NCBI GenBank assembly: GCA_020047755.1
Contig: JAIFNL010000308.1
Location: 2,741-38,041 of the forward strand
Source of the DNA: Bacteroidota bacterium
GTDB lineage: Bacteria > Bacteroidota > Bacteroidia > Bacteroidales > JAIFNL01
Length of the DNA: 35,301 nt
Reading direction: 5' to 3'
The position numbers were made by a program, and so were the translations under genes. Numbering within the stretch: the first letter of the stretch is position 1; each line of letters opens with the position of its first letter. Below, piece by piece: positions 16,230 through 24,771 of this stretch. Under the pieces are notes generated by a model. It was not told the origin of the DNA. It did not search any database and saw nothing but the letters and a program-made list of their open reading frames with translations.

Positions 16230-17942
16230 TTAAACTTCTTCGAGAATCATTTCCGAAACCGCTTTTCCGGCAGGAACCATCGGAAAAACGTGGTTTATTT
16301 TTTCTACTACCACTTCCAAAAAATACGGTCCATCGTGGGCAATCATCTCATCTACAGCCGATTTCAAGTCTTCTCGTCGCTCCACTTTGCGCGAAGGCAA
16401 ATTGTAGGCAGCAGCAATTTGTTGAAAGTCAGGATTGTCCAATTCGCCAAAAAAATCACGGCTATTGTAGTACACATCATGCAATTGGCGAATCATGCCT
16501 AAAAAATTGTTGTTCAAAACCACAATTTTAACCGGAATTTTGTAATGCCTAATTGTTCCAAGTTCTTGCATGGTCATTTGAAAACCGCCATCGCCAATAA
16601 ATGCTACAACTTGGCGATTTTTTGCAGCCCATTTTGCGCCCATTGCCGCTGGCAAAGCAAACCCCATTGTGCCCAAACCGCCCGAAGTTACTTGGCTATT
16701 GGTGTCGGCATAATCGTAATAGCGAGCCGATGCCATTTGGTGCTGACCTACATCGCTCACAGTTATGGCTTTACCTTGCGTAGCTTCCGAAACGGCACGC
16801 ACTACTTCGGGCATACTTAACTGACCTTGAGTTCGTTCCAAATTTGGCTTGTGAATTTTTTCTAATTCGATGGCGTGATAATTTTTAGCAATTTCGAGCC
16901 ACTTTGTGTGCGAATTTGCCCTAATGCGCTTATTTATAACACGCAAAGCAACTTTTGCATCGGAATTAATGGCTACGGCAGCCATTACATTTTTATTAAT
17001 TTCAGATATATCTATCTCAATATGAATCACTTTAGCTTGTTTGGCATATTTGCTCAACGCACTTGTTACGCGGTCGTCGAAGCGCATTCCTACAGCAATG
17101 AGCACGTCGCACTCGTTGGTCATCATGTTGGGCGCATAATTTCCATGCAAGCCCACCATGCCTTGCGCAAGCCTGTGTTTAGAGGGAAAAGCCGAGATTC
17201 CCATCAAAGTCCACGCCACCGGAATGTCAGCTTTTTCGGCTAATTGCAAAATATCTTGCTGTGCATTGGAAATCAAAACGCCTTGCCCAATGAGTAACAG
17301 TGGCTTTTTTGCACTATCAATTAAATGTACCGCTTCGTCTATCGAATCCATATCTGGCTTAGGATAAGGGTGATAGCTTCTTATTCGCTCACATTTGCTG
17401 TACTCAAATTCGGTAAGTATTTCATTTTGAGCATCTTTTGTTATATCCACCAAAACCGGTCCCGGACGACCCGAATTTGCAATATAAAAAGCTTTTGCAA
17501 AAGTTTCGGCAATTTCGGAAGCTTTTGTAACTTGAAAATTCCATTTTGTAATTGGCATCGAAATTCCCACTACATCGGTTTCTTGAAAAGCATCGAAACC
17601 CAAATAGGGCGACTCTACCTGTCCCGTAATGCACACAATTGGCGTGCTATCTATCATAGCATCAGCTATTCCGGTAATTAAATTTGTAGCTCCCGGACCC
17701 GAAGTAACCATGCACACACCTGTTTTTTTTGTGGCACGCGCGTAGCCTTGTGCAGCATGCACAGCTCCTTGTTCGTGCCGAACCAAAATGTGTTTAATTT
17801 CCTTTTTATAATGATACCACGCATCGTAAATGGGTAAATTTGCGCCACCCGGATAGCCAAATACAGTATCAATTCCTTCGGCTATCAAAGCTCTAAAAAT
17901 AGCTTCTGCTCCGCGAATATTTTGTAATGAAATTTCTGCCAT
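16230..17942 (-). CDS. ilvB: Acetolactate synthase large (catalytic) subunit
   Basis: This thiamine-diphosphate enzyme condenses two pyruvates (or pyruvate with 2-ketobutyrate) in isoleucine, leucine and valine synthesis. The 570-residue length is standard. Near the N-terminus it has [13 protein letters not shown] and [16 protein letters not shown] with the catalytic Glu; the FAD-associated middle domain spans about 190-340; the C-terminal domain has [17 protein letters not shown] and the ThDP/Mg motif [14 protein letters not shown] then [10 protein letters not shown]. The other pathway genes (ilvC, ilvD, leuA) are not adjacent. Expression is predicted to be controlled by a Leu/Ile/Val leader-peptide attenuator at 18005-18133. 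Confidence 0.96.
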   Translation of the reverse strand: MAEISLQNIRGAEAIFRALIAEGIDTVFGYPGGANLPIYDAWYHYKKEIKHILVRHEQGAVHAAQGYARATKKTGVCMVTSGPGATNLITGIADAMIDSTPIVCITGQVESPYLGFDAFQETDVVGISMPITKWNFQVTKASEIAETFAKAFYIANSGRPGPVLVDITKDAQNEILTEFEYSKCERIRSYHPYPKPDMDSIDEAVHLIDSAKKPLLLIGQGVLISNAQQDILQLAEKADIPVAWTLMGISAFPSKHRLAQGMVGLHGNYAPNMMTNECDVLIAVGMRFDDRVTSALSKYAKQAKVIHIEIDISEINKNVMAAVAINSDAKVALRVINKRIRANSHTKWLEIAKNYHAIELEKIHKPNLERTQGQLSMPEVVRAVSEATQGKAITVSDVGQHQMASARYYDYADTNSQVTSGGLGTMGFALPAAMGAKWAAKNRQVVAFIGDGGFQMTMQELGTIRHYKIPVKIVVLNNNFLGMIRQLHDVYYNSRDFFGELDNPDFQQIAAAYNLPSRKVERREDLKSAVDEMIAHDGPYFLEVVVEKINHVFPMVPAGKAVSEMILEEV

Positions 17943-18004
17943 AATTTAAAAAAATTTAGTTCTAATTATTAATTAATATCTGCTTTTCAATTATTTACAA
18001 AATT

Positions 18005-18041
18005 AAAAAGCACCATTCCGTTTGAAAGGAATGGTGCTTTT
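18005..18041 (-). terminator. Attenuator terminator in the ilvBN leader
   Basis: On the minus strand the RNA reads AAAAGCACCATTCC, loop TTTCAAAC, GGAATGGTGCTTTT, then TAATTTTG. This is a perfect 14-bp stem followed by U residues, 63 bp upstream of the ilvB start and 26 bp after the leader-peptide stop. A terminator placed before the gene it precedes points to attenuation. The 5' arm contains CATTCC, which can instead pair with GGAATG at the end of the leader ORF (18069-18074), with four extra U:A pairs beyond a small internal loop. Confidence 0.8.
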
Positions 18042-18067
18042 CAGCCTACACTTTTATACATGCAAAA

Positions 18068-18133
18068 TCATTCCTTCATTAAAATTTTAAGAAAGAGGAC
18101 CAGATAAATATAAAAGCTATGCAATTTTTTCAT
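18068..18133 (-). CDS. ilvBN leader peptide (21 codons)
   Basis: The short ORF encodes MKKLHSFYIYLVLFLKILMKE. Eight of 21 residues are Leu, Ile or Val, and seven of them fall in residues 9-18 as IYLVLFLKIL. It begins about 27 nt after the predicted transcription start and ends just before the terminator at 18005-18041. The stop region overlaps the GGAATG segment that can pair with the terminator 5' arm. This is the classical arrangement for ribosome-mediated attenuation: stalling at Leu/Val/Ile codons would free GGAATG and prevent the terminator, whereas translation to the stop would mask it. The call is by pattern; translation has not been shown. Confidence 0.75.
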   Translation of the reverse strand: MKKLHSFYIYLVLFLKILMKE

Positions 18134-18167
18134 TTTATATACTGAAAATGTAACTAATTTTACTTCT

Positions 18168-18195
18168 CAAAAATAAAGATAGTTTTTGGTTCAAA
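18168..18195 (-). promoter_or_regulatory. Promoter of the ilvBN leader transcript
   Basis: On the minus strand TTTG (18195-18192) and TATTTTTG (18175-18168) fit -33 TTTG and -7 TAnnTTTG with a 16-bp spacer, slightly shorter than usual. The start would be near 18160, leaving about 27 nt before the leader ATG at 18133. Confidence 0.55.
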
Positions 18196-18267
18196 AAAAC
18201 ATTTTCAATAAAGAAACAGATATTTAATTTTAATTTAACATAAAGAACCTTGTTTTAATTGTAAATC

Positions 18268-18352
18268 ATAAGCAATTGTTCAAAATAATGAACAGAAAAT
18301 AAGCACCCATGCTATTTTATTTTTGAACAAACCCTTGCTTCTTGCTTATTTT
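18268..18352. other. Region of competing inverted repeats between ilvB and the methyltransferase gene
   Basis: TTGTTCAAAA (18276-18285) is a perfect inverse of TTTTGAACAA (18321-18330). TTGCTTAT (18342-18349) can pair with ATAAGCAA (18268-18275), giving one extended stem, and TGCTTATTTT (18343-18352) can instead pair with AAAATAAGCA (18296-18305). The two folds exclude each other. The rest of the 732-bp gap (17943-18674) holds the ilv attenuator, its promoter and the methyltransferase -7 box; 18360-18570 shows nothing recognisable. Confidence 0.4.
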
Positions 18353-18575
18353 TCAGCATTTGGCAAAACAAAATATACAATTAAATTTGGTTCATTACTT
18401 AAATACATTTATTGCAGATAATCCATTTTTTTAAGAAAACTAGAAAAATCAAAAATAACGGCTAATATATTCAAAAATAGATAAATATACACTAGTGGTT
18501 TGAGCAAAATAAATCGAATTTTCTAAAAAACACAAAAATTATTGGTAAAAAAACAAACAAATCAATCTATTATTT

Positions 18576-18583
18576 TATATTTG
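18576..18583 (+). promoter_or_regulatory. Candidate -7 box for the methyltransferase gene
   Basis: TATATTTG matches TAnnTTTG, 92 bp before the ATG at 18675. No well-placed -33 TTTG is seen. Confidence 0.35.
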
Positions 18584-18674
18584 TGAAGTTTTATTTTAGA
18601 AATTAGCTCAAAATAAAAGAATTAAAAATTTAAAATTAGAAATCTCAAAATTGTAACTTAACGAATTAAGAACT

Positions 18675-19481
18675 ATGAAAAATATAGTAGAGCAGTATTG
18701 CGAATTGCCGAAAAGTGTAAGAAAACCACTATGGAGCTTTTGGCACAAATTGATATTAAAACTAGATAAAGAACAAAAAACTGTATTTTTGAACTATGGA
18801 TATGCTAGCCCAAATGGGGAATTTAAAGATTTAGTAATTTCACCCGAAGAAGAAGCCGACCGCTACTCGATACAACTATATCACAGAGTTACAAAAAATC
18901 ATGACTTTGCAAACACGCACGTGCTTGAAGTAGGAAGCGGAAGAGGCGGCGGAGCGTCTTTTCTTACAAGAACCTTTAAACCAGCCTCTTATACAGCAAT
19001 TGATTTGGCTCAAAAAACAATAGATTTTTGCAACGAACACCATAAAGTTCCCAATTTGAAATTTTTGAAAGGCGATGCCGAAAATTTAACTTTTGAAAAT
19101 GAGAAATTTGATGCAGTAGTAAACGTAGAATCAGCACGTTGCTACCCAAATATTGATGTGTTTTTCAAAGAAGTAATGCGCGTTTTGAAACCAGGAGGCA
19201 AATTTTTATATGCCGATATGATTAAAAAAGAAGAACTTCCAAAAATTGAAGGATTACTTGCAAAAACAGGTTTTAAAACGATTGACAAAACAGATATTCG
19301 CGAGAATGTAGTTTTGGCTCTAAAAAAAGATTCCGAAGCTAGAAAAAAAGACATCGATGGTAGAGTTCCAAAATTAATCAGAACTTCTTTTTATGAATTT
19401 GCTGGTGTAGAAGGAAGCGACCGATATAAATCATTTGAAAGCAGCGAGATGCAATATTGGAGCTTTACACTTCAAAAATAA
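18675..19481 (+). CDS. Class I SAM-dependent methyltransferase
   Basis: This 268-residue protein has a standard SAM-binding domain: motif I HVLEVGSGRGGGASFLTR (about 76-93), an acidic strand end in YTAIDLAQKTIDFC, KFLKGDAENLTF (motif III region) and MRVLKPGGKFLYADM. Sequence style and length recall phthiotriol/phenolphthiotriol-dimycocerosate-type and sterol/MPBQ-type lipid methyltransferases, with a C-terminal YWSFTLQK. A small hydrophobic acceptor is therefore plausible, but the substrate cannot be stated. It appears to be a single-gene unit ending in a strong terminator. Confidence 0.8.
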   Translation: MKNIVEQYCELPKSVRKPLWSFWHKLILKLDKEQKTVFLNYGYASPNGEFKDLVISPEEEADRYSIQLYHRVTKNHDFANTHVLEVGSGRGGGASFLTRTFKPASYTAIDLAQKTIDFCNEHHKVPNLKFLKGDAENLTFENEKFDAVVNVESARCYPNIDVFFKEVMRVLKPGGKFLYADMIKKEELPKIEGLLAKTGFKTIDKTDIRENVVLALKKDSEARKKDIDGRVPKLIRTSFYEFAGVEGSDRYKSFESSEMQYWSFTLQK

Positions 19482-19508
19482 AAAACTCGCAAAACTCGCA
19501 AAACTCAC
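19482..19508. repeat. 9-bp tandem repeat, three copies
   Basis: AAAACTCGC, AAAACTCGC and AAAACTCAC follow the methyltransferase stop codon directly and run into the terminator stem. This is a short microsatellite-like array. Confidence 0.7.
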
Positions 19509-19555
19509 AAAACTTCTAAAAAAACTGCAAAAAGCAATTTTTAGAAGTTTTTTTT
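19509..19555 (+). terminator. Terminator after the methyltransferase gene
   Basis: The stem AAAACTTCTAAAAA / TTTTTAGAAGTTTT (19509-19522 and 19538-19551, 14 bp) is extended by a smaller TGC/GCA pair in the loop and followed by TTTTATTTT. Confidence 0.8.
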
Positions 19556-19702
19556 ATTTTATTTTTTAATCCTTTAAAATAGAAATGTTTTTTGTGTTTT
19601 TTTCAAAAAAACAAAACAAAAATAAAACACAAATTATTTTTTCATATCAAAAAAAAACACTAAATTTAAACAAATTTTTATTAACAAAACAATTGAAACA
19701 AT

Positions 19703-20188
19703 ATGTCAGAAAAATTAACAAATCTCATCTCAGACGAAGTAAAAGATGTTGTAAAAGACAATTTAGTAAATAATATTGGCATAAATAAAGCCGATACTGA
19801 CAGTGTGGTAAAAGCTGGAACAGGTTCTATTTTCGAGAGTTTGAAAGAAGAATTAATGGAAGGCGATTTTCAGGCAGTAATGAATATTTTCAAAACCCAA
19901 GCTGGCGATATGCTTGACAATCCGATGATTAAAAATATAATAAGCAAAGCTAGCGGCAAATTATCGGCAGCTCAAGGCTTGGATTTAAAAACCTCGGAAG
20001 ACGTAGTTAAAAGCACTTTGCCTGCTGTGATGGACAATCTTGGCAAAAAAGATGCCGACGACAGCCCATTTAGCATCGCTTCGATGCTCAATATGCTCAA
20101 AGGCGACGGCGACGAAGATGGCTTACTCGGTAGTATTACCTCTAAAATTACACGCGGATTGGGAAATATTGGCGGTTTTTTTAAGTAA
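19703..20188 (+). CDS. Small DUF937/YidB-like protein
   Basis: This 161-residue soluble protein has no signal peptide or membrane helix. The pattern of short amphipathic helices with repeated Gly, Asp and Leu, including VKAGTGSIFESLKEEL and the C-terminal DEDGLLGSITSKITRGLGNI followed by GGFFK, resembles DUF937-type proteins, which are abundant and uncharacterised in Bacteroidetes. An Asp-rich stretch (KGDGDEDG, about 132-139) precedes the C-terminus. It sits between two strong terminators, so it is probably monocistronic. The family call is by resemblance only. Confidence 0.55.
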   Translation: MSEKLTNLISDEVKDVVKDNLVNNIGINKADTDSVVKAGTGSIFESLKEELMEGDFQAVMNIFKTQAGDMLDNPMIKNIISKASGKLSAAQGLDLKTSEDVVKSTLPAVMDNLGKKDADDSPFSIASMLNMLKGDGDEDGLLGSITSKITRGLGNIGGFFK

Positions 20189-20207
20189 ATTTATCTTCCT
20201 ACGCATC

Positions 20208-20252
20208 AAAAGCAGTCATTTTGTTTCTCAAAACAAAATAACTGCTTTTTTA
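20208..20252 (+). terminator. Terminator after the DUF937-like gene
   Basis: AAAAGCAGT-C-ATTTTGTTT (20208-20226) pairs with AAACAAAAT-A-ACTGCTTTT (20231-20249): 18 pairs, a single C-A mismatch and a 4-base loop, followed by TTTATTT. Confidence 0.85.
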
Positions 20253-20370
20253 TTTACACCAAAAGTATGTTTTATATCATTTTACTTTTTCCGATTATTA
20301 AAAAAATAATGAATAATTTTGTTTTTTATTTAGAGGAAAAAAAATAATAGCAAAATATAATTTGTTAAAA

Positions 20371-20378
20371 TAAATTTG
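20371..20378 (+). promoter_or_regulatory. Candidate -7 box for tdh
   Basis: TAAATTTG matches TAnnTTTG and would leave a leader of about 24 nt to the ATG at 20409. Another match, TAATTTTG, lies at 20314-20321. Neither has an obvious -33 TTTG. Confidence 0.3.
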
Positions 20379-20408
20379 TTAAAAACTTACAATTATATGA
20401 GACAAAAA

Positions 20409-21431
20409 ATGAAAGCATTAGTAAAAGCAAAACCAGAAAAAGGTTTATGGCTCGAGGAAACTTGTATGCCCGAAGTAGGAGTAAATGACGTACTTATAAA
20501 AGTTTCTAAATCAGCTATTTGTGGTACCGATTTGCACATTTATCGTTGGGACGAATGGTCGGCACGCACCATCAAAACTCCCATGATTATCGGGCACGAA
20601 TACGTAGGGCATGTAGCCGGATTTGGCTCAGGTGTAACGGAATTCACTATTGGCGAACGTGTTACAGGCGAAGGTCATATTGCCTGCGGACAATGCCGCA
20701 ACTGCCGCCGTGGACGCACTCACGTTTGCGAAAACACCGTAGGAATTGGCGTAAACCGCGACGGCTCATTTGCTGAATATGTGGCTGTACCTAAAGGAAA
20801 TGTGCTCCGAATGCACGCCGATATTCCCGATGAAATGTTGGCAATTATGGATCCTTTCGGAAACGCAACGCACACAGCGCTTTCGTGGAATTTGCTCGGC
20901 GAAGACGTGCTCATTACTGGTGCCGGACTCATTGGAAGTATGGCTGTGGCGATTGCTAAATTTGCTGGTGCTCGCTACATTGTTGCCACCGAAACCAATC
21001 CTTATCGCATCGAATTGGCTAAAAAAATGGGAGCTACTCGTGTAATGAATCCTCAACACGAAAAACTCGAAGATGTGCTTAAAGAGCTGGGAATGATTGG
21101 TTTTGATATAGGTTTGGAGTGTTCGGGTTCGCCTCATGCTTTCAACGATATGTTAAACCACATGTACAACTCTGGAAAAATTTCCCTTTTGGGCTTATTG
21201 CCAACTTCTACTCAAATAAATTGGGACAAAATTATTTTCAAAGGTTTAACCGTGAAAGGAATTTATGGCAGAGAAATGTTTGAAACTTGGTATCAAATGG
21301 AACAAATGTTGCACACGGGCATCGATTTGTCTCCAATAATTACGCATCGTTTCAAAATTGACGATTTCCAAAAAGGATTTGACCTTATGGATAGCGGAAA
21401 CTGCGGGAAAATTATCCTAGAATGGGATTAG
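20409..21431 (+). CDS. tdh: L-threonine 3-dehydrogenase
   Basis: Tdh oxidises threonine to 2-amino-3-ketobutyrate with NAD in threonine catabolism. Starting at the ATG at 20409 gives 340 residues beginning [14 protein letters not shown], matching the E. coli enzyme (341 residues); the 11 extra upstream codons are dropped. It is a zinc-dependent medium-chain dehydrogenase: catalytic zinc Cys in AICGTD, HEYVG, the four-Cys structural zinc loop [15 protein letters not shown], and the NAD-binding [11 protein letters not shown]. The partner gene kbl, which cleaves the product to glycine and acetyl-CoA, is not in the window. Confidence 0.94.
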   Translation: MKALVKAKPEKGLWLEETCMPEVGVNDVLIKVSKSAICGTDLHIYRWDEWSARTIKTPMIIGHEYVGHVAGFGSGVTEFTIGERVTGEGHIACGQCRNCRRGRTHVCENTVGIGVNRDGSFAEYVAVPKGNVLRMHADIPDEMLAIMDPFGNATHTALSWNLLGEDVLITGAGLIGSMAVAIAKFAGARYIVATETNPYRIELAKKMGATRVMNPQHEKLEDVLKELGMIGFDIGLECSGSPHAFNDMLNHMYNSGKISLLGLLPTSTQINWDKIIFKGLTVKGIYGREMFETWYQMEQMLHTGIDLSPIITHRFKIDDFQKGFDLMDSGNCGKIILEWD

Positions 21432-21444
21432 AAAGTAAAAAATG

Positions 21445-21488
21445 AAAAGTAAAAAGTGAAAAAAAATTTTTTTTCACTCTTTACTTTT
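21445..21488. terminator. Bidirectional terminator between tdh and guaA
   Basis: A 44-bp near-perfect palindrome with no loop: AAAAGTAAAAAGTGAAAA continuing in A, then T followed by TTTTCACTCTTTACTTTT, with one mismatch in 22 pairs. It lies between convergent genes. Confidence 0.75.
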
Positions 21489-21513
21489 CTATTTTATCTT
21501 TTCACTAAAAAAA

Positions 21514-22995
21514 CTATTCCCATTCGATAGTTGCCGGTGGTTTTGAGCTTATGTCGTAAACTACACGATTGATTCCTCGCACGCGATTAATGATTTGGTT
21601 TGAAATTTTTGCCAAAAATTCGTAAGGCAAATGCACCCAATCGGCGGTCATTCCATCAGTTGAAGCAACCGCACGCAAAGCCACAACTCGCTCGTAAGTA
21701 CGCTCATCACCCATAACTCCAACCGATTGGATAGGCAAAAGCATCACTCCGGCTTGCCAAACATCGTTGTAAAGTCCAGCTTCTTTCAAGCCTTCGATAA
21801 AAATGTGGTCGGCTTCTTGCAAAAGAGTTACTTTTTCGGCAGTTATGTCGCCCAAAATACGAATGCCCAAGCCCGGACCCGGAAACGGATGTCGTCCCAA
21901 AAGTTCAGCCGAAATACCCAACGCCTTGCCTACTCTTCTCACTTCGTCTTTGAAGATAAGTCTCAGAGGTTCAACTATTTTCAGCTTCATGTAATCAGGC
22001 AAACCTCCCACATTGTGGTGCGATTTAATCGTTTGCGAAGGTCCATTAACCGACACGGATTCAATCACATCGGGATAAATAGTGCCTTGTGCAAGCCAAA
22101 TTACATTTTCAATTTTTTTTGCTTCGGCATCAAAAACATCAATAAACGTTTTTCCGATGGCTTTTCGCTTGGCTTCGGGTTCGGAAATGCCTTTGAGAGC
22201 AGCCAAAAATTGCTCCTTCGCATTTACTCCTATTACATTCAAACCCATGCCTTTGTATGAATTGAGCACGTTTTCAAATTCATTTTTGCGTAGCAACCCG
22301 TTATCTACAAAAATACAGGTAAGTCTCTCGCCAATAGCTTTGTGCAACAAAACCGCCGCTACGCTCGAATCCACTCCGCCCGAAAGCCCAAGAATTACAT
22401 TGTCGTTGCCAAGTTTGGCTTTTAACTCATCAATGGTTGTTTGCGCAAACGAATCGGCAGTCCAATCTTGTTTACAACCGCAAATATCTATAATATAGTT
22501 CCTTAGCATTTCTTTTCCTTCGGTGGAATGATACACTTCGGGGTGAAATTGAATGCCATAAGTTGTTTCACCTTTAATTTTGTAAGCAGCCACTTTTACG
22601 TCGGCAGTGCTTGCTATAATTTCGTAATTATCAGGCACTTTGGCTATTGTATCGCCGTGCGACATCCACACTTGCGAGTTTTGGCTAATTCCTTTGAGTA
22701 ACTCATTTTCGGTATTAACAAACTGTAAATTAGCACGTCCGTATTCTCTGTTGTCGGAAGGTAAAACCTCACCGCCAAAATGCTGAGCCAAGTGTTGCGC
22801 ACCGTAGCAAACGCCCAAAAGTGGCATTTTTGCCTTGATTTGTGTCAAATTGGGCACAGGTGCTTCTGCATCTCTTACCGAAAACGGACTTCCCGACAAA
22901 ATTACTCCTTTTACCACGTTTAATTCGCGTATTCTTCTGGCAATCAACTGAGTATATTGAGAACCAAAATCTAAAATGATTATTTTTTCTTGCAC
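21514..22995 (-). CDS. guaA: GMP synthase (glutamine-hydrolysing), glutaminase domain shortened
   Basis: GuaA converts XMP to GMP using glutamine and ATP. The 493-residue protein has the glutaminase triad Cys63 (GVCYGAQ), His151 and Glu153 (HPEV), the ATP-pyrophosphatase loop SGGVDS at 205-210, and the dimerisation C-terminus ending [11 protein letters not shown]. The anomaly is near residue 26: the family reads RELxVYCE, then about 20 residues, then xGVILSGSP, but here RRIRELN runs directly via VVK into GVILSGSP. The second strand and helix of the glutaminase Rossmann-like core are therefore missing, in frame. It could be a true short variant, a recent deletion that impairs glutaminase activity, or an assembly fault. 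Confidence 0.93.
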   Translation of the reverse strand: MQEKIIILDFGSQYTQLIARRIRELNVVKGVILSGSPFSVRDAEAPVPNLTQIKAKMPLLGVCYGAQHLAQHFGGEVLPSDNREYGRANLQFVNTENELLKGISQNSQVWMSHGDTIAKVPDNYEIIASTADVKVAAYKIKGETTYGIQFHPEVYHSTEGKEMLRNYIIDICGCKQDWTADSFAQTTIDELKAKLGNDNVILGLSGGVDSSVAAVLLHKAIGERLTCIFVDNGLLRKNEFENVLNSYKGMGLNVIGVNAKEQFLAALKGISEPEAKRKAIGKTFIDVFDAEAKKIENVIWLAQGTIYPDVIESVSVNGPSQTIKSHHNVGGLPDYMKLKIVEPLRLIFKDEVRRVGKALGISAELLGRHPFPGPGLGIRILGDITAEKVTLLQEADHIFIEGLKEAGLYNDVWQAGVMLLPIQSVGVMGDERTYERVVALRAVASTDGMTADWVHLPYEFLAKISNQIINRVRGINRVVYDISSKPPATIEWE

Positions 22996-23043
22996 TTTAT
23001 TTTCTATTTTAATTTTTAATTCTTAATTAAATGTCTGTGGTCT

Positions 23044-23321
23044 AAACCTGTCAGTTGGGCTGTAAAAAATCATTTTCGTTTTCGTACCTTTTTTTTAGCC
23101 TTCGTAGAAGGCAAATAGCGATAGAAAAAGAAATCCTCAGCCTATTTCGCCCCGTTGGGGCGATACCTGCGTGAGGTGAGAGCTTATTTCTATCGCTATT
23201 CTACACCTACGGTGTAAAAAAAAGAACGAAAATACTTTTAGTATAAATTTTTGCAACCAATTGATATAATCAAATTTAAAACATTTTCAAATTGCAATTT
23301 TTTAGCCCACCTGTCAGGTTT
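23044..23321. repeat. Nested palindromic intergenic repeat
   Basis: The 383-bp gap 22996-23378 is filled with ordered inverted repeats. From outside in: AAACCTGTCAGTTGGGCT (23044-23061) and AGCCCACCTGTCAGGTTT (23304-23321), 16 of 18 inverted; ATTTTCGTT (23072-23080) and AACGAAAAT (23225-23233); AATAGCGATAGAAA (23114-23127) and TTTCTATCGCTATT (23187-23200), 14 of 14; CCTCA and TGAGG; and a central CGCCCC-GTT-GGGGCG (23148-23162). Each side carries a mini-hairpin, GCCTTC-GTA-GAAGGC (23098-23112) and TACACC-TAC-GGTGTA (23202-23216). A related truncated copy is at 1-46. No ORF is present; it looks like a REP- or MITE-type element. Confidence 0.75.
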
Positions 23322-23342
23322 TGAAAATCTGACAGGTTTTTA
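23309..23342 (+). terminator. Terminator-like hairpin in the repeat region
   Basis: ACCTGTCAG / CTGACAGGT (23309-23317 and 23329-23337) with an 11-base loop is followed by T residues on the plus strand. No plus-strand gene precedes it, and on the minus strand (after radA) no T run follows, so it is more likely part of the repeat element than a working terminator. Confidence 0.35.
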
Positions 23343-23378
23343 ATTTAATAACATTGATTCTTAATTAACAACTATTTA

Positions 23379-24740
23379 TTAACCAAACATGGCTCTAAAC
23401 ACTTCATCAACTTTGGCAGCTAACGAAATTTTAATTTTGAATTTACTTTGTAAGCTTTGAATTTTGTTATGCTTTGAAATAAAAATTTCCTTAAAACCCA
23501 ATTTCTCCGCCTCACTTATGCGCTGCTCAATGCGAGTAACAGGTCTAATTTCGCCCGAAAGTCCAATTTCGCCAGCAAAACATTTGGTTTTATCAATCGA
23601 CAAATCTTGGTCGGACGACAAAATGGCACAAATAACAGCCAAATCAATAGCGGGGTCATCGACTTTTATGCCTCCGGCAATGTTCAAGAAAACATCTTTC
23701 TGCGCCAAACGAAATCCGGCTCTTTTTTCTAAAACCGCTAAAAGCATATTCAAACGCCTCAAATCGAAGCCAGTAGATGAACGTTGCGGAGTTCCATAAA
23801 CAGCCGAACTGACCAAAGCCTGCACTTCAATCAAAAAAGGTCTGATGCCTTCCACGCTTGCCGAAATTGCTACACCACTCATATCCAAATCGTTGTGCGA
23901 AAGTAACAATTCCGAAGGATTGCTCACTTCGCGCAAGCCATCTTGTTGCATTTCGAAAATTCCAAGCTCAGAGGTTGAACCAAAACGGTTTTTGATAGCT
24001 CGTACTATTCTGTAAATGTGGTTTCTATCTCCTTCAAATTGCAAAACGGTATCGACCATGTGCTCCAAAAGTTTGGGTCCGGCAAGGCTTCCGTCTTTGG
24101 TAATGTGCCCTATCAAAAGCGTTGGAACTGAGTAAGTTTTGGCAAATTTGAGCAGTTCGCTAGTGCATTCTCTAATCTGCGAAACACTTCCTGGCGAAGA
24201 ATCAAGTTTCTCAATTTGCATGGTTTGAATGGAATCAATAACCAGCAAATCGGGCATAATTTCTTTGGCATGAAAAATAACGTTTTCGAGCAAATGTTCG
24301 TTCAAAATTAGGCAATTTTGACTATTTTCGTCGATTCGCAACGCTCTGAGTTTTATTTGCTGCTCACTTTCCTCACCCGAAATGTACAAAGTTTTTAAGT
24401 TTCGAGCACGCAAAGCAATTTGCAAAGCCAAAGTAGATTTACCAATTCCGGGTTCGCCACCAAGCAAAATGATAGTTCCGGGCACTAAACCGCCACCAAG
24501 AACTCTGTTAAACTCATTATTTCCGGTGTCGATACGTATTTGTTCGTTCAAATTGATACCCGAAAGCAATTTTGGCTTCGAACGTTCCTTATTTTGTACA
24601 ATTGTTGCACTTTTATTTGACGAAACTTGAACGTTTTCCTCCAAATACGTATTCCAACTGCCACAAGACGGGCATTTGCCTATCCATTTGGGCGATTGTG
24701 CGCCACATTCTTGGCAAAAAAAGACGGATTTTATTTTCAA
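23379..24740 (-). CDS. radA: DNA repair protein RadA (Sms)
   Basis: RadA is a RecA-related ATPase/helicase that helps branch migration and recombination repair. The 453-residue protein has the N-terminal four-Cys zinc finger (CQECG at 9-13, CPSCG at 23-27), Walker A GEPGIGKST at 95-103, Walker B LLVIDSIQTM, the RadA-specific KNRFG motif near residue 250, and a C-terminal Lon-protease-like domain without visible protease catalytic residues. It starts 32 bp after a terminator that ends the upstream lipoprotein gene. Confidence 0.95.
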   Translation of the reverse strand: MKIKSVFFCQECGAQSPKWIGKCPSCGSWNTYLEENVQVSSNKSATIVQNKERSKPKLLSGINLNEQIRIDTGNNEFNRVLGGGLVPGTIILLGGEPGIGKSTLALQIALRARNLKTLYISGEESEQQIKLRALRIDENSQNCLILNEHLLENVIFHAKEIMPDLLVIDSIQTMQIEKLDSSPGSVSQIRECTSELLKFAKTYSVPTLLIGHITKDGSLAGPKLLEHMVDTVLQFEGDRNHIYRIVRAIKNRFGSTSELGIFEMQQDGLREVSNPSELLLSHNDLDMSGVAISASVEGIRPFLIEVQALVSSAVYGTPQRSSTGFDLRRLNMLLAVLEKRAGFRLAQKDVFLNIAGGIKVDDPAIDLAVICAILSSDQDLSIDKTKCFAGEIGLSGEIRPVTRIEQRISEAEKLGFKEIFISKHNKIQSLQSKFKIKISLAAKVDEVFRAMFG

Positions 24741-24771
24741 TTGAATCTGTTTTTTATAAAAAATTCATTAA

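Noticed and set aside
16545-17681. Several plus-strand open frames within ilvB
   Set aside because: They are shadows of the well-supported ilvB reading frame and have Cys/His-rich translations without motifs.
19482-19508. Tandem 9-bp units considered as a CRISPR-like or regulatory array
   Set aside because: Only three contiguous short units without spacers; a microsatellite directly before a terminator.
20766-21137. Antisense open frame within tdh, and overlapping plus-strand frames
   Set aside because: tdh is complete with all zinc and NAD motifs; the alternative frames show no independent start context.
21727-22498. Plus-strand frames inside guaA (up to 177 codons)
   Set aside because: guaA is recognised along its full length, and the antisense translations have no recognisable features.
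23309-23342. Hairpin considered as the radA terminator
   Set aside because: On the minus strand no T run follows the stem, and the arms match the outer inverted repeat of the element, so it is treated as part of the repeat.
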